From the NCBI GenBank assembly GCA_015232355.1, contig JADFZW010000001.1, positions 186,001 to 250,000 on the forward strand: a stretch of DNA of 64,000 nt, given 5' to 3'. The stretch comes from Oligoflexia bacterium. GTDB lineage: Bacteria; Bdellovibrionota; Bacteriovoracia; Bacteriovoracales; Bacteriovoracaceae. The translations under genes and the position numbers were made by a program. Numbering within the stretch: position 1 is the stretch's first letter; each line of letters begins with the position of its first letter. Under the pieces are notes generated by a model that was not told the DNA's origin, searched no databases, and saw only the letters and a program-made list of their open reading frames with translations. Positions 9,650 through 17,695 of this stretch are shown piece by piece.

Positions 9650-10894
9650 TTAAATTTCAGAAAATGCATAGGCAAAGGTGAGCATAATACTCAAGGAATT
9701 GGAATTCGAACTCTGCAAATAATCACTCTCATTATTTTTGTCGGTTAATTCTGAAACTCTTAACATCATATAGTTCATACCCAAGCGGGCATCAATTTTC
9801 ATATTAATTTGATATAGTAAATGAGATCCCATACTAATACCGGTTGCATTTCCCGTGTATTCACTGTATTCACCATATTCACCGTATTCAGATCTTTTTG
9901 TATAACGAGGGAAATAATGTCCTATAAAAATCATAAAAATATCAAAATAATTCATTCTCCATACTCTTATTCTTGTTCCTAAATTAACTCCCAAAGCAGA
10001 TATCGAGCTATTATTACTAGATGAAAAAAAATAATCAGAACCTAGTATTAATGAGTAAGAGTATTTAGGAAAAAGCTCTAATCCAAAAGAGAACATGCTA
10101 GTGTTGGAAAAATATTGATAACCAAAATATATATCTTTTTTCTTTATTAATTCGCTACTCTCAAAATCATCAAGCGGTTGTGTTATCTTTTCAATATTTT
10201 TTCCATTAAATGATAGCGATTCACTATTTAATAAACTCATATCCTGTATCTTTCTTTTAATCCTTTTGTCTTTCTTATCTTTTAAGATAAGATCGTCTCT
10301 ATCTATATAAGCAATTTTATCTTTCAATATAACTACATAAACCTCTCTTCCACCACTAATTACAATCGATTTACTGCCAATCACTAGTTGCTTATTCTTA
10401 GAAATTTTTCCTATCGGTACTTTTAATTCTCGATCTGAGTAAATTAATGCTGGATCACTTTTAACAATCACCTCTCTCTCTGATTTAGGATTTAAATTAT
10501 AGTTCTTATTATCATTATCATCCTCACTCCAGTTTAAATTTTCATTTCTTATATCTATATTATTTTTATTTTTATTTTTATTTTTAGAAGTATTTAAATC
10601 AACATCTACTCGCTTAATATAAGCAATTTTTCCTTCAACAACGATAGGGCATGGATCATCATCTGATAGAAGTGTTGATACGTCTCCTAAGATTACTCTC
10701 TTTTTTGCAGATACTGATCCAATAGGTATAGTTAACTCTTTATCTGCATAGATAATTGCTGTTTCACTTATAATGGTCGCTATTTGAGTTGCAAATAATT
10801 GACTAGAAAAGGTGATCGAAAGACAAAATATCAAATACCACATTAAAATATGACAACTTTTTGAGACAGTTTTGTTTTTAAAATTTAAAAGCAT
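9650..10894 (-). CDS. Secreted protein with two SH3-like repeats and a C-terminal barrel-like region
   Basis: I do not recognise the family. A signal peptide (about residues 1-36) is followed by two copies of a 60-residue module. The first (about 37-98) contains ISETAIIYADKELTIPIG and ends KIAYIKRVDVDL. The second (about 145-205) contains VKSDPALIYSDRELKVPIG and ends KIAYIDRDDLIL. Both look like bacterial SH3-type domains. The last 150 residues alternate aromatic and polar residues and end in an aromatic-rich strand (FAYAFSEI), as in outer-membrane beta-barrels. Asn/Lys (about 103-110) and Glu-Tyr-Gly (about 333-344) repeats interrupt it. Probably outer membrane, function unknown. Confidence 0.7.
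   Translation of the reverse strand: MLLNFKNKTVSKSCHILMWYLIFCLSITFSSQLFATQIATIISETAIIYADKELTIPIGSVSAKKRVILGDVSTLLSDDDPCPIVVEGKIAYIKRVDVDLNTSKNKNKNKNNIDIRNENLNWSEDDNDNKNYNLNPKSEREVIVKSDPALIYSDRELKVPIGKISKNKQLVIGSKSIVISGGREVYVVILKDKIAYIDRDDLILKDKKDKRIKRKIQDMSLLNSESLSFNGKNIEKITQPLDDFESSELIKKKDIYFGYQYFSNTSMFSFGLELFPKYSYSLILGSDYFFSSSNNSSISALGVNLGTRIRVWRMNYFDIFMIFIGHYFPRYTKRSEYGEYGEYSEYTGNATGISMGSHLLYQINMKIDARLGMNYMMLRVSELTDKNNESDYLQSSNSNSLSIMLTFAYAFSEI
9857..9892. repeat. 9-bp in-frame tandem repeat (4 units)
   Basis: Four imperfect copies of GTATTCACY encode a Glu-Tyr-Gly/Ser repeat in the barrel-like region of the minus-strand gene. Frame is preserved by the unit length. Confidence 0.8.
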
Positions 10895-11053
10895 ATTTTA
10901 AAACTAACATAAATTTTATTTAAAACCAAATCAAAAATATCAAAGCATTACACAGTACTATCTTCAATAATCAAGATATCAATTAAAAATTAAATGTTAA
11001 TTTTTTTTAACTAGAGAGATACTTGAAATTACCAATTCAAATTGGAGTTTTAA

Positions 11054-12280
11054 ATGAAAATATTTTTCACTATCTTTACTATTTTTACTACTTTTACCTT
11101 CTCTACAGTATTCATTGTCAGTGCCATTGCTAACGACAGCAATCGCAACAGCAATAGCAATAAGAAAATTATATTTACCTCCCCTACTTTAAATGTGGAA
11201 ATATATAAAAGCAAATTAGTTTCCAATGAAGATATTAATACAATAAAAAATCTTCTCTCAAAGATTGCTAACATGTTAACCGACATTGTTGATGGAACAG
11301 AAAAAAAACAAATTCCAACAGTAAAATTCAACATGATGGTAATAAATTGTGGTAACAATGCTTATTATCAAGATGATAATAATTTTGTTGTTATCCCCAC
11401 TCATTATTCAAAAAAGCAAAACATTAATACGGATTTACTTACTAAATCCGGTGTTGATAAATTTTTAATTGATCAAAATAAAATTGAGAAAAAATCATCG
11501 GTAGCTAATTCATGCCTTCAACCAATAGAGCTTACTATGCCTCTTGCTCACGAAATTGGGCATGCAATCTTTTCACGTTTGGCCCAAAACTATCCTCACC
11601 TGAAAAATTTCAACCTCTATGCTGAACTTGAAAAAAGAATTGATATCTTTGAGACAATCAGCAATGCTCGCCAAAGAGGAGGAAATATGGATTTTTCCTT
11701 TCAAAGACAAAATAAAACATTCGATGATATTTATAAAGAAACTGAAAAATTAAGTGATGAAGAATTTAGAAATCAATATAAAAATCTGTTTCAACGTTTA
11801 AATGTTCCAAACAATGAATTTCCTCTCTCTATCGATGCCTATAAGTTAGTAATCGCCGCCAGTGAATTTTTTTCAGATATCATCGCAATAATTATTTCTC
11901 AAAAAACATGTAATAATGTTTGCATCGGTGAAAATGATAAAAACAATCAATTTCGAAATTTCAGTGGTCCGATAGATGAAATCCTCGAAGTATCAAAAAA
12001 TCTAAAGGCCACAGATGCTCACTACTATTTTGGAATCGCTAGGAGATTTTTGGGTGCTAATTCAAAATTTCAAAATATGATAAGAAATAGCAATAGTAAT
12101 ATATGCTATACTCCCGAACAACTTCAAAAGATTGCATTAACTCTCAAAGAAATTATTTCAGCATTCGACAAAGAACTCTTTCGATTAAGTAATTGTGACG
12201 ACAATGCCAATAATTCATCACCTATAAATTGTGTAAATATAAATCTTTCACTTATAGAACGTTTAAAAAAAATATTGTAA
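11054..12280 (+). CDS. Secreted zinc metallopeptidase-like protein (HExxH)
   Basis: A signal peptide of about 26 residues (very Thr/Phe-rich) leads into a 408-residue protein. The zinc-binding, catalytic helix reads LAHEIGHAIFSRL (about residues 160-172). About 100 residues later ASEFFSDIIAI supplies a plausible third ligand in the ExxxD arrangement of gluzincins. No known subfamily is recognised. A GGAG site precedes the ATG. It converges with the HExxH lipoprotein gene, the two stops being 21 bases apart. Likely a periplasmic or secreted protease. Activity is inferred from the motifs only. Confidence 0.75.
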   Translation: MKIFFTIFTIFTTFTFSTVFIVSAIANDSNRNSNSNKKIIFTSPTLNVEIYKSKLVSNEDINTIKNLLSKIANMLTDIVDGTEKKQIPTVKFNMMVINCGNNAYYQDDNNFVVIPTHYSKKQNINTDLLTKSGVDKFLIDQNKIEKKSSVANSCLQPIELTMPLAHEIGHAIFSRLAQNYPHLKNFNLYAELEKRIDIFETISNARQRGGNMDFSFQRQNKTFDDIYKETEKLSDEEFRNQYKNLFQRLNVPNNEFPLSIDAYKLVIAASEFFSDIIAIIISQKTCNNVCIGENDKNNQFRNFSGPIDEILEVSKNLKATDAHYYFGIARRFLGANSKFQNMIRNSNSNICYTPEQLQKIALTLKEIISAFDKELFRLSNCDDNANNSSPINCVNINLSLIERLKKIL

Positions 12281-12301
12281 CTATTTTTTTACACTCATCT
12301 A

Positions 12302-14230
12302 CTACGGGCATTTGATCTTCGAAAGATCGGAGGTAGATTCAATTGATTTTACTAAGGAGAATAATTTTGGATCGTTTTTTTGAAGCCATTTACGATTGAT
12401 TCCAAAACGAGAGGGAGCATCTTCATCTACAGTATAGTGAGCAACTGCCTGAGCAAAATACTCCAATTCATTTCTGGCAGCATAGGGATCAGAGATCATA
12501 TTGCGTTTCTTTGCATCCAAATATAAATTTTTCACACAAGCTTTTATATCATCTGATAAAAGATTAGCATAAAATTGATGGGCCACTTCATGAGATGCCA
12601 AACGATATTCTCCAAAAACTGCACCCAAGGTTTCATATAGATCAACAACTGCCATATCACCACCTGATCCACGCAAATCATCCCACAAACGATTATCTCC
12701 CTCATATCCAGCAGATTGAAGACGTCGATCTTGAAGATAATCATTGTTAGGAGTTTCGCTTAAAAGTTCAAAGACATCTTTTAAATAGAGACGAAGACCA
12801 TCGTTATATAAACTATCTATATGTTTAACAAAAAATCTCATGGCATATTTTAATTTTTCAACTCCACCATCAGAGAGAATATTATAATTCACAACATACC
12901 TACTTAAATTTTCACTGAAGTTTAATTTGCTCACTTGCGCTGTCATATCGTCAAGTAGTGTTTGGAAATCAGCATAAGCTTTTTGTTTTCTCTTTCTGGC
13001 CACAACCTCTAATCCACGATGAGAACGATTGTTGTATGGACAAATTTTATGAGCATCCCAAAAATACTTTTGAGCACGATATCCATCTGACTTATTTAAA
13101 TACAAACTACCAATAAAAATTAAGAGGTCTGTTTTGTTATTATTTTCACTTAAACTTAAATCCAGCGCTTTCTTTAAAGTATCATTTAAATTAGTCTTTC
13201 CTTGTAACCAATCGTTTTTTATACTTAGAAATTTCTTTAAAGCATCTCCTCTTAAAAAATAATTTTTACATACAGACTCTTTTAATTCACTATAGGTATA
13301 GGTCATTCTTTCCAGTGGTAATGAAGAGAGTGGATTTGCCTCCTCTAAAAAAGCATCATAAAGCTTTCCTGCAAATTTAAAATTATCTTTGTCTTGTCTA
13401 TAAAATGCTATATAGGAGCCCCAAAACCATAAACTCGGTCTTATAAATTTTTTATGATAGTTGGTAATAAATTCTAAAGCTTTTTTGTCATCTTTGTGGT
13501 GTTTGGCAAAAGCATAAAGAATATCTGCGATAAGATGTTCGCTAAAAATATAATCGGCAAAACTATAGGAACGTTTTGTTAGCCCAATTATTTCTAGCAA
13601 CTTATTATCATCAATGACTCCACCTTGAACAAGATAGGTAAGAAATTCCTTTAAATTGGCCCTATCAGCAACTGTTAAAAAGCTGCTCTTCTTTAAAATA
13701 TTCTCTATTTCAGATTCATCAAGATTAAAATTAGTATAAATAAACTTAGCGTAGAGATATAGTGTACCTAAATAGATTGATGATTCATCATAATTCTCAA
13801 CCAAAGATTCTTGAAAGAAAAACTTAGCTTTCTCGAATTGAAAAGAGTTCGTAGCACAAACTGCTCCCTCAACTAAAACATTGTTTAAAAAATTCTCACC
13901 TCTTCGAAACTTTTGGGTACAATTGTCGGCCAAGGCAATACATGAATAAAAATCACCTGCCTCACTCAATGCAATTATCTTTTTTAAAGCTAAATCCACA
14001 TCTTCACATTCAGTATTGTAGTTGACTGCAGAAGGAGAGGAAGAAGGATCAGTTGCTGACATTCGCGAGCTTTTTAATGGATAAACTATTGATCTAAACT
14101 GTTCCCTCATTTGAAATGATAGTGTTAAAGCAAGCTTCTCTATTTGTGGATTAACTGCAGAATGGGCAATATTACTCCTGCAACCACAAAACATAAAAAC
14201 TATTAAACAAAGAAAACTAATTAATTTCAT
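12302..14230 (-). CDS. Lipoprotein with helical-repeat body and C-terminal HExxH peptidase motif
   Basis: The N-terminus (MKLISFLCLIVFMFCGC) is a lipoprotein signal, with Cys17 the likely lipidated residue. The middle (about 80-430) is helical and resembles TPR/SEL1-like repeats. Near residue 545 comes SHEVAHQFYANL, an HExxH zinc motif, followed about 40 residues later by NELEYFAQAVAHY, whose Glu could be the third ligand. Family not recognised. It may be a membrane-anchored metallopeptidase whose repeats hold a substrate or partner. Its 5' leader contains a 9-bp tandem repeat and lies near a 26-bp palindrome. Confidence 0.72.
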   Translation of the reverse strand: MKLISFLCLIVFMFCGCRSNIAHSAVNPQIEKLALTLSFQMREQFRSIVYPLKSSRMSATDPSSSPSAVNYNTECEDVDLALKKIIALSEAGDFYSCIALADNCTQKFRRGENFLNNVLVEGAVCATNSFQFEKAKFFFQESLVENYDESSIYLGTLYLYAKFIYTNFNLDESEIENILKKSSFLTVADRANLKEFLTYLVQGGVIDDNKLLEIIGLTKRSYSFADYIFSEHLIADILYAFAKHHKDDKKALEFITNYHKKFIRPSLWFWGSYIAFYRQDKDNFKFAGKLYDAFLEEANPLSSLPLERMTYTYSELKESVCKNYFLRGDALKKFLSIKNDWLQGKTNLNDTLKKALDLSLSENNNKTDLLIFIGSLYLNKSDGYRAQKYFWDAHKICPYNNRSHRGLEVVARKRKQKAYADFQTLLDDMTAQVSKLNFSENLSRYVVNYNILSDGGVEKLKYAMRFFVKHIDSLYNDGLRLYLKDVFELLSETPNNDYLQDRRLQSAGYEGDNRLWDDLRGSGGDMAVVDLYETLGAVFGEYRLASHEVAHQFYANLLSDDIKACVKNLYLDAKKRNMISDPYAARNELEYFAQAVAHYTVDEDAPSRFGINRKWLQKNDPKLFSLVKSIESTSDLSKIKCP

Positions 14231-14235
14231 TTATC

Positions 14236-14261
14236 TTAAAACCCTTTAAACCCTTTAAACC
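14236..14261. repeat. 9-bp tandem repeat in lipoprotein leader
   Basis: About three copies of AAACCCTTT lie immediately upstream of the ATG of the minus-strand lipoprotein gene; its leader mRNA therefore carries repeated AAAGGGTTT, which includes Shine-Dalgarno-like AAGGG. Confidence 0.7.
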
Positions 14262-14300
14262 CTTAAAATAAATTTCAGAACTTTTATCACTTTTTACTCT

Positions 14301-14326
14301 ATTGTTAAACAAAATAGCTTAACAAT
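14301..14326. promoter_or_regulatory. Perfect inverted repeat in divergent promoter region
   Basis: ATTGTTAA (14301-14308) and TTAACAAT (14319-14326) are perfect 8-bp arms around 10 bases. It lies between the divergent lipoprotein and secreted-protein genes and could be a dimeric regulator site. No U-run follows, so it is not an obvious terminator. Confidence 0.45.
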
Positions 14327-14498
14327 ATCTGAAACAATATCTACATATTTGATCATGCAGAATAAATGCCATAATATTTATTTTTTTTATTCTCTAGATA
14401 AAAGATTCAGGGTCAAAATAGCACTTCAAATCTTCTTTCAATTTATTTCAGATGAGTTAATATAGAATTAAGGTAAAAAAAAAAGCAAACATTAAATT

Positions 14499-15155
14499 AT
14501 GAGACTAAAAACAATTTACTTTACTACAATCTTAACTTTCATTACTGTTATTGCCACTACTTCAATCACCTCTGCGACAGCAACGACAGCAGCAAGAATC
14601 ACAGATAAGATAACACTTAAAAAATTTGAAGTATTAAATTCTAACAAATATAGCTTCTCTTTTAGAGATGCATGCGATTTGTTTGGTTACAAAAATCTTC
14701 CTCTCATCGATCCGGCCGGCAGTAGCAATATTGATTGCATGGGCGCAAAAGTTAGTATCTCAGCATTTTGTAATAAAAAACTCCTCCAAGAGGATGTTCG
14801 CTCCAAATTTATGAGGGCCATAATAGACAAAGAGAAGAGAAAAATAATTTGTCAGACTGGCGATCGAGTAATCCTTGGAGTGCTTTGTAATAACAAAAAT
14901 TTTTGCAAAGAAGATCCATTTATGGAGTGTAATCGCTTACGAAAACTACTGGCACAAAATCTTACGCTACTCCACCAGTCTATAACCACAACCGCAACAG
15001 ATTCAACTTCTGAAGAACAATTATCATCTTCCACTAACGAAGAGATTAAGGTAAATGTAAATGTAAATAAGAAGAGTAAATTACTTAATTGTTACTTTGT
15101 AAGTGATAAATATATTCAAGATGATGAATTACTAATCAACAATAGCAAACTGTAA
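14499..15155 (+). CDS. Secreted Cys-containing protein of unknown function
   Basis: Not recognised. A Thr/Ala-rich signal peptide (about residues 1-30) is followed by a domain with several Cys (RDACDLFGY, NIDCMGAKVSISAFCNKK, KIICQTGDRVILGVLCNNKNFC) likely to form disulphides. The tail is low-complexity (Thr/Ser, then Val-Asn repeats) and ends with one more Cys segment. The stop overlaps the next ATG (TAATG at 15153-15157), so it is translationally coupled to the reductoisomerase-like gene. That is odd, because one product is exported and the other is a cytoplasmic-type enzyme. Confidence 0.65.
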   Translation: MRLKTIYFTTILTFITVIATTSITSATATTAARITDKITLKKFEVLNSNKYSFSFRDACDLFGYKNLPLIDPAGSSNIDCMGAKVSISAFCNKKLLQEDVRSKFMRAIIDKEKRKIICQTGDRVILGVLCNNKNFCKEDPFMECNRLRKLLAQNLTLLHQSITTTATDSTSEEQLSSSTNEEIKVNVNVNKKSKLLNCYFVSDKYIQDDELLINNSKL

Positions 15156-16147
15156 TGAATAAAAAAAATAAGCTGGCCATTCTAGGATTTGGAAATCAAG
15201 GCAAGGCCTGGGCCCTTAATCTTCGAGATTCAGGTGTAGATTTTACTATACTCTTAAAAAAAAATAGTCCTTCTTGTGGGAAAGCTCGCAAACTTGGGTT
15301 TAAAAAAATTTGCTCACTTGAAAATGAAGGTCTTGAACATTTGAGTGAGTTCACTCACATTGTAATGCTCACTCCTGATAACACTCACTTTGAAATTCTA
15401 ACTAAATACAAAGAACAATTTAACCAAAATGCTACCTTTATCTATGCACATGGGTTTAGTTTTAATCGCTATCAACTAAGATACATCAATGAGAACTGGA
15501 CTCATCTCTTGCTTGCACCTAAAGCAATTGCCAGTGAATTAAGATTTCAATATGAGGTTAAAGGAGGATTGGCGGCAGTTTACAGCGTAGAAAATTCCGA
15601 GAACAATTCTGAAAATAATTCAAATAACAAGTCTGCAAATGATGATCGTCAATTTCTCTTCGATCTGGCCAAAAAGTTAGGCATTAATTCTGGTCCCTAT
15701 CAAACAACTTTTTACAAAGAGTGCGTGGCCGATCTCTTCTCTGAGCAATCAATTCTTTGCTCTGTACTCCCATATCTATCTGAACTATGCTTTAACTTAC
15801 TGCGGGCCAGAGGAATTGAGCGTGAAGTTGCCTATCTTGAATGTTGGTACGAAGTGAAGTTAATTGTTGATACCCTAATAAAAGTGGGCCCTCATGATTT
15901 TTTTAAATTAATCAGTCCCAATGCCCTTATTGGAGGAGAGAAGGGCAAAAATATTTTACTTGATGATCATTTCAAACAAAATTTATCAACTATTATTCTG
16001 GAAGATATTTTAAGCGGAAAATTTGAACAAGAGATTGATAATACAAATGAAAACGAGCTAAGAAAACGTATTGATGATTATTGGAAGAGTAGTGAGCTAA
16101 ATCAAGTTCATCAGCAAATGAAACCGCTACTGTTTAGACTAGATTAG
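15155..16147 (+). CDS. Ketol-acid reductoisomerase-like NAD(P)-dependent enzyme
   Basis: The whole length (330 residues) matches class I ketol-acid reductoisomerase (IlvC). The Rossmann glycine motif is LGFGNQGKAWALNLRDSG. An AHGF segment and APKA follow. The metal-binding acids are kept (ADLFSEQ, then YLECWYEVKLIVD), and a Ser (KLISPNA) sits near the active-site Ser position. An Asn/Ser/Glu insertion (about 148-163) is a low-complexity expansion. Overall divergence is high, and no other branched-chain biosynthesis genes are nearby. It converges on kamA, with stops two bases apart. Either a divergent IlvC or a paralogue acting on another hydroxy- or keto-acid. Confidence 0.75.
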   Translation: MNKKNKLAILGFGNQGKAWALNLRDSGVDFTILLKKNSPSCGKARKLGFKKICSLENEGLEHLSEFTHIVMLTPDNTHFEILTKYKEQFNQNATFIYAHGFSFNRYQLRYINENWTHLLLAPKAIASELRFQYEVKGGLAAVYSVENSENNSENNSNNKSANDDRQFLFDLAKKLGINSGPYQTTFYKECVADLFSEQSILCSVLPYLSELCFNLLRARGIEREVAYLECWYEVKLIVDTLIKVGPHDFFKLISPNALIGGEKGKNILLDDHFKQNLSTIILEDILSGKFEQEIDNTNENELRKRIDDYWKSSELNQVHQQMKPLLFRLD

Positions 16148-16148
16148 A

Positions 16149-17462
16149 TTACATAACTTTCTTTTTTGCCTCTATAACCATCGCCTCTCTCTCTTTCTCA
16201 TCACTCCAGCGACGTTGAGCTTCGCTTGATAACTTATGAATTGGATCAAAGTATGTAAAAATCATATTTGGTTTAACAAATGGTGCTTTCCATACTGAAA
16301 TACCATTCTCTTCATCATAATATTCATAAGAGGCCACATGGCGTTTTCCTCCGCCTCCTGGAAGATCACAAACAAAAGTAGGAATATTGTATCCAGCAGT
16401 TGTTCCTCTAATACACTTTTCTAATTCCACACTCTCTCTCAAAGTAACTCTGAAGTGCTCACATCCTTGAACCATATCAGGAACAAAAACATAATATGGT
16501 TGAATATTGATGTAGCTTAGTTTCTTAACTAAAGTAACCATCTCAAGGGCATTTGAATTAACTCCCTCTTGTAAAACTGCTTGATTTCTAACCACAATAT
16601 TTTCTGCAAACAAACGTTCCATTGCCTGCACTGACCACTTGGTTATCTCTGTTGGACTTGAAAAGTGAGTATGAATTGCAATCTGCTTACCCATCGATCT
16701 TGCTTTTTTATTAATTGCAGAGATAGCATTTACCCAAACATCATCCGTTAAAATCTTTTGAGGGAATATAGCAATCCCTTTAGTTGCATAACGAAGACGT
16801 CTAACGTGAGGAATGTTTAATAGAGTTTCACCAACCAAAGTTATTTGGGCCGCGGTCAAATTATAAATATCTCCACCCGAAATAACCACGTCCTCAATTT
16901 GTGGATTAGTTCGCACATATTCAAAGACTGGATCCCAATTTTTAACATTGGCACCGTAAGTATGTTTTTCAATTTTTTCAGTTGAACCACCAATCAAACG
17001 ACTGCGAGTGCAGTACGAGCAATAAACAGGACAAGTTGCAATAGTTAGAAAAAGAACTTTGTCTGGATAACGATGAGTAAGTAGTGGCACTGGAGAATCA
17101 CTATCTTCGGCCAAAGAATCGAGCTTAAAGAATGGGTGATCTGCTTTAAATTGAGAGGCAATTGGTAGAAATTGTTTTCGAAGAGGATCATTTATTGGAT
17201 CATTCCAATTTATTAAAGCAAAAACATAAGGAGTAATACGGATATTCATCGGAGTTAGATTTTGTCCATCAATCAAATCTTTCATGAATGCATCACTAAC
17301 TCTGGACCCCAACACACTCTTAATTTGATCAACTTTGCGAATCGAATTATGTGCCTGCCAATTGTGATCGTTGAATTGCTCTTCACTTACTTCTTTCCAT
17401 CCTGGTAACTCTTTCCAAAAATGATCTTCTCTAAACTCACGATGTTTTAATTCTATTTTCAT
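16149..17462 (-). CDS. kamA: L-lysine 2,3-aminomutase
   Basis: Radical SAM, PLP-dependent enzyme converting L-lysine to L-beta-lysine. The 4Fe-4S motif is CPVYCSYC (CxxxCxxC, about residues 144-151). The PLP Lys sits in LPGGGGKRH (about 373). The Asp residues known to hold the substrate amino group are in FVPDMVQG (about 329) and VCDLPGG (about 366), with the same spacing as in the clostridial enzyme. The length of about 437 and the adjoining kam genes argue for catabolic KamA rather than the EF-P modifier EpmB. ATG at 17462 is preferred over a TTG at 17468; an AGGGG site lies upstream. It runs divergently from kdd. Confidence 0.96.
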   Translation of the reverse strand: MKIELKHREFREDHFWKELPGWKEVSEEQFNDHNWQAHNSIRKVDQIKSVLGSRVSDAFMKDLIDGQNLTPMNIRITPYVFALINWNDPINDPLRKQFLPIASQFKADHPFFKLDSLAEDSDSPVPLLTHRYPDKVLFLTIATCPVYCSYCTRSRLIGGSTEKIEKHTYGANVKNWDPVFEYVRTNPQIEDVVISGGDIYNLTAAQITLVGETLLNIPHVRRLRYATKGIAIFPQKILTDDVWVNAISAINKKARSMGKQIAIHTHFSSPTEITKWSVQAMERLFAENIVVRNQAVLQEGVNSNALEMVTLVKKLSYINIQPYYVFVPDMVQGCEHFRVTLRESVELEKCIRGTTAGYNIPTFVCDLPGGGGKRHVASYEYYDEENGISVWKAPFVKPNMIFTYFDPIHKLSSEAQRRWSDEKEREAMVIEAKKKVM

Positions 17463-17468
17463 AATCAA

Positions 17469-17680
17469 TTACCCCTTAACTATCATTTAAAATTAATTTT
17501 CAATTGATAAAATTTAATTTTTATTTGACGATATTTAACACAACTTTACGATATTTGGCACCACAAAGATTAGCATAAATTAAAGACTTTTTCTTTTTTT
17601 TTTGCTACACAATCTTCTAAAGATTATTAAGATTAGTTTGTTTATAATTTATTTTTACAATTTATTTTTAAAATTTATTT
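17469..17680. promoter_or_regulatory. Divergent kamA/kdd control region
   Basis: The 212 bases hold both promoters of the lysine locus. Two direct 16-bp repeats, TTGACGATATTTAACA (17525-17540) and TTTACGATATTTGGCA (17545-17560), start exactly 20 bases apart, that is on the same helix face. They are the best candidate operator for a shared regulator. Core promoter elements could not be fixed with confidence. Confidence 0.5.
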
Positions 17681-17684
17681 TTGG
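17646..17684. repeat. 13-bp AT-rich tandem repeat (3 units) abutting the kdd ribosome-binding site
   Basis: AATTTATTTTT recurs at 17646, 17659 and 17672 (period 13). The third copy runs directly into the GGAG (17683-17686) that serves the ATG at 17696. Confidence 0.75.
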
Positions 17685-17695
17685 AGAAAATTAAA

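Noticed and set aside
17552..17576. Sigma-54 promoter in the kamA/kdd region (TTGGCAC ... TTAGCA)
   Set aside because: The GG and GC elements are 14 bases apart instead of 10, so it does not fit the -24/-12 spacing.
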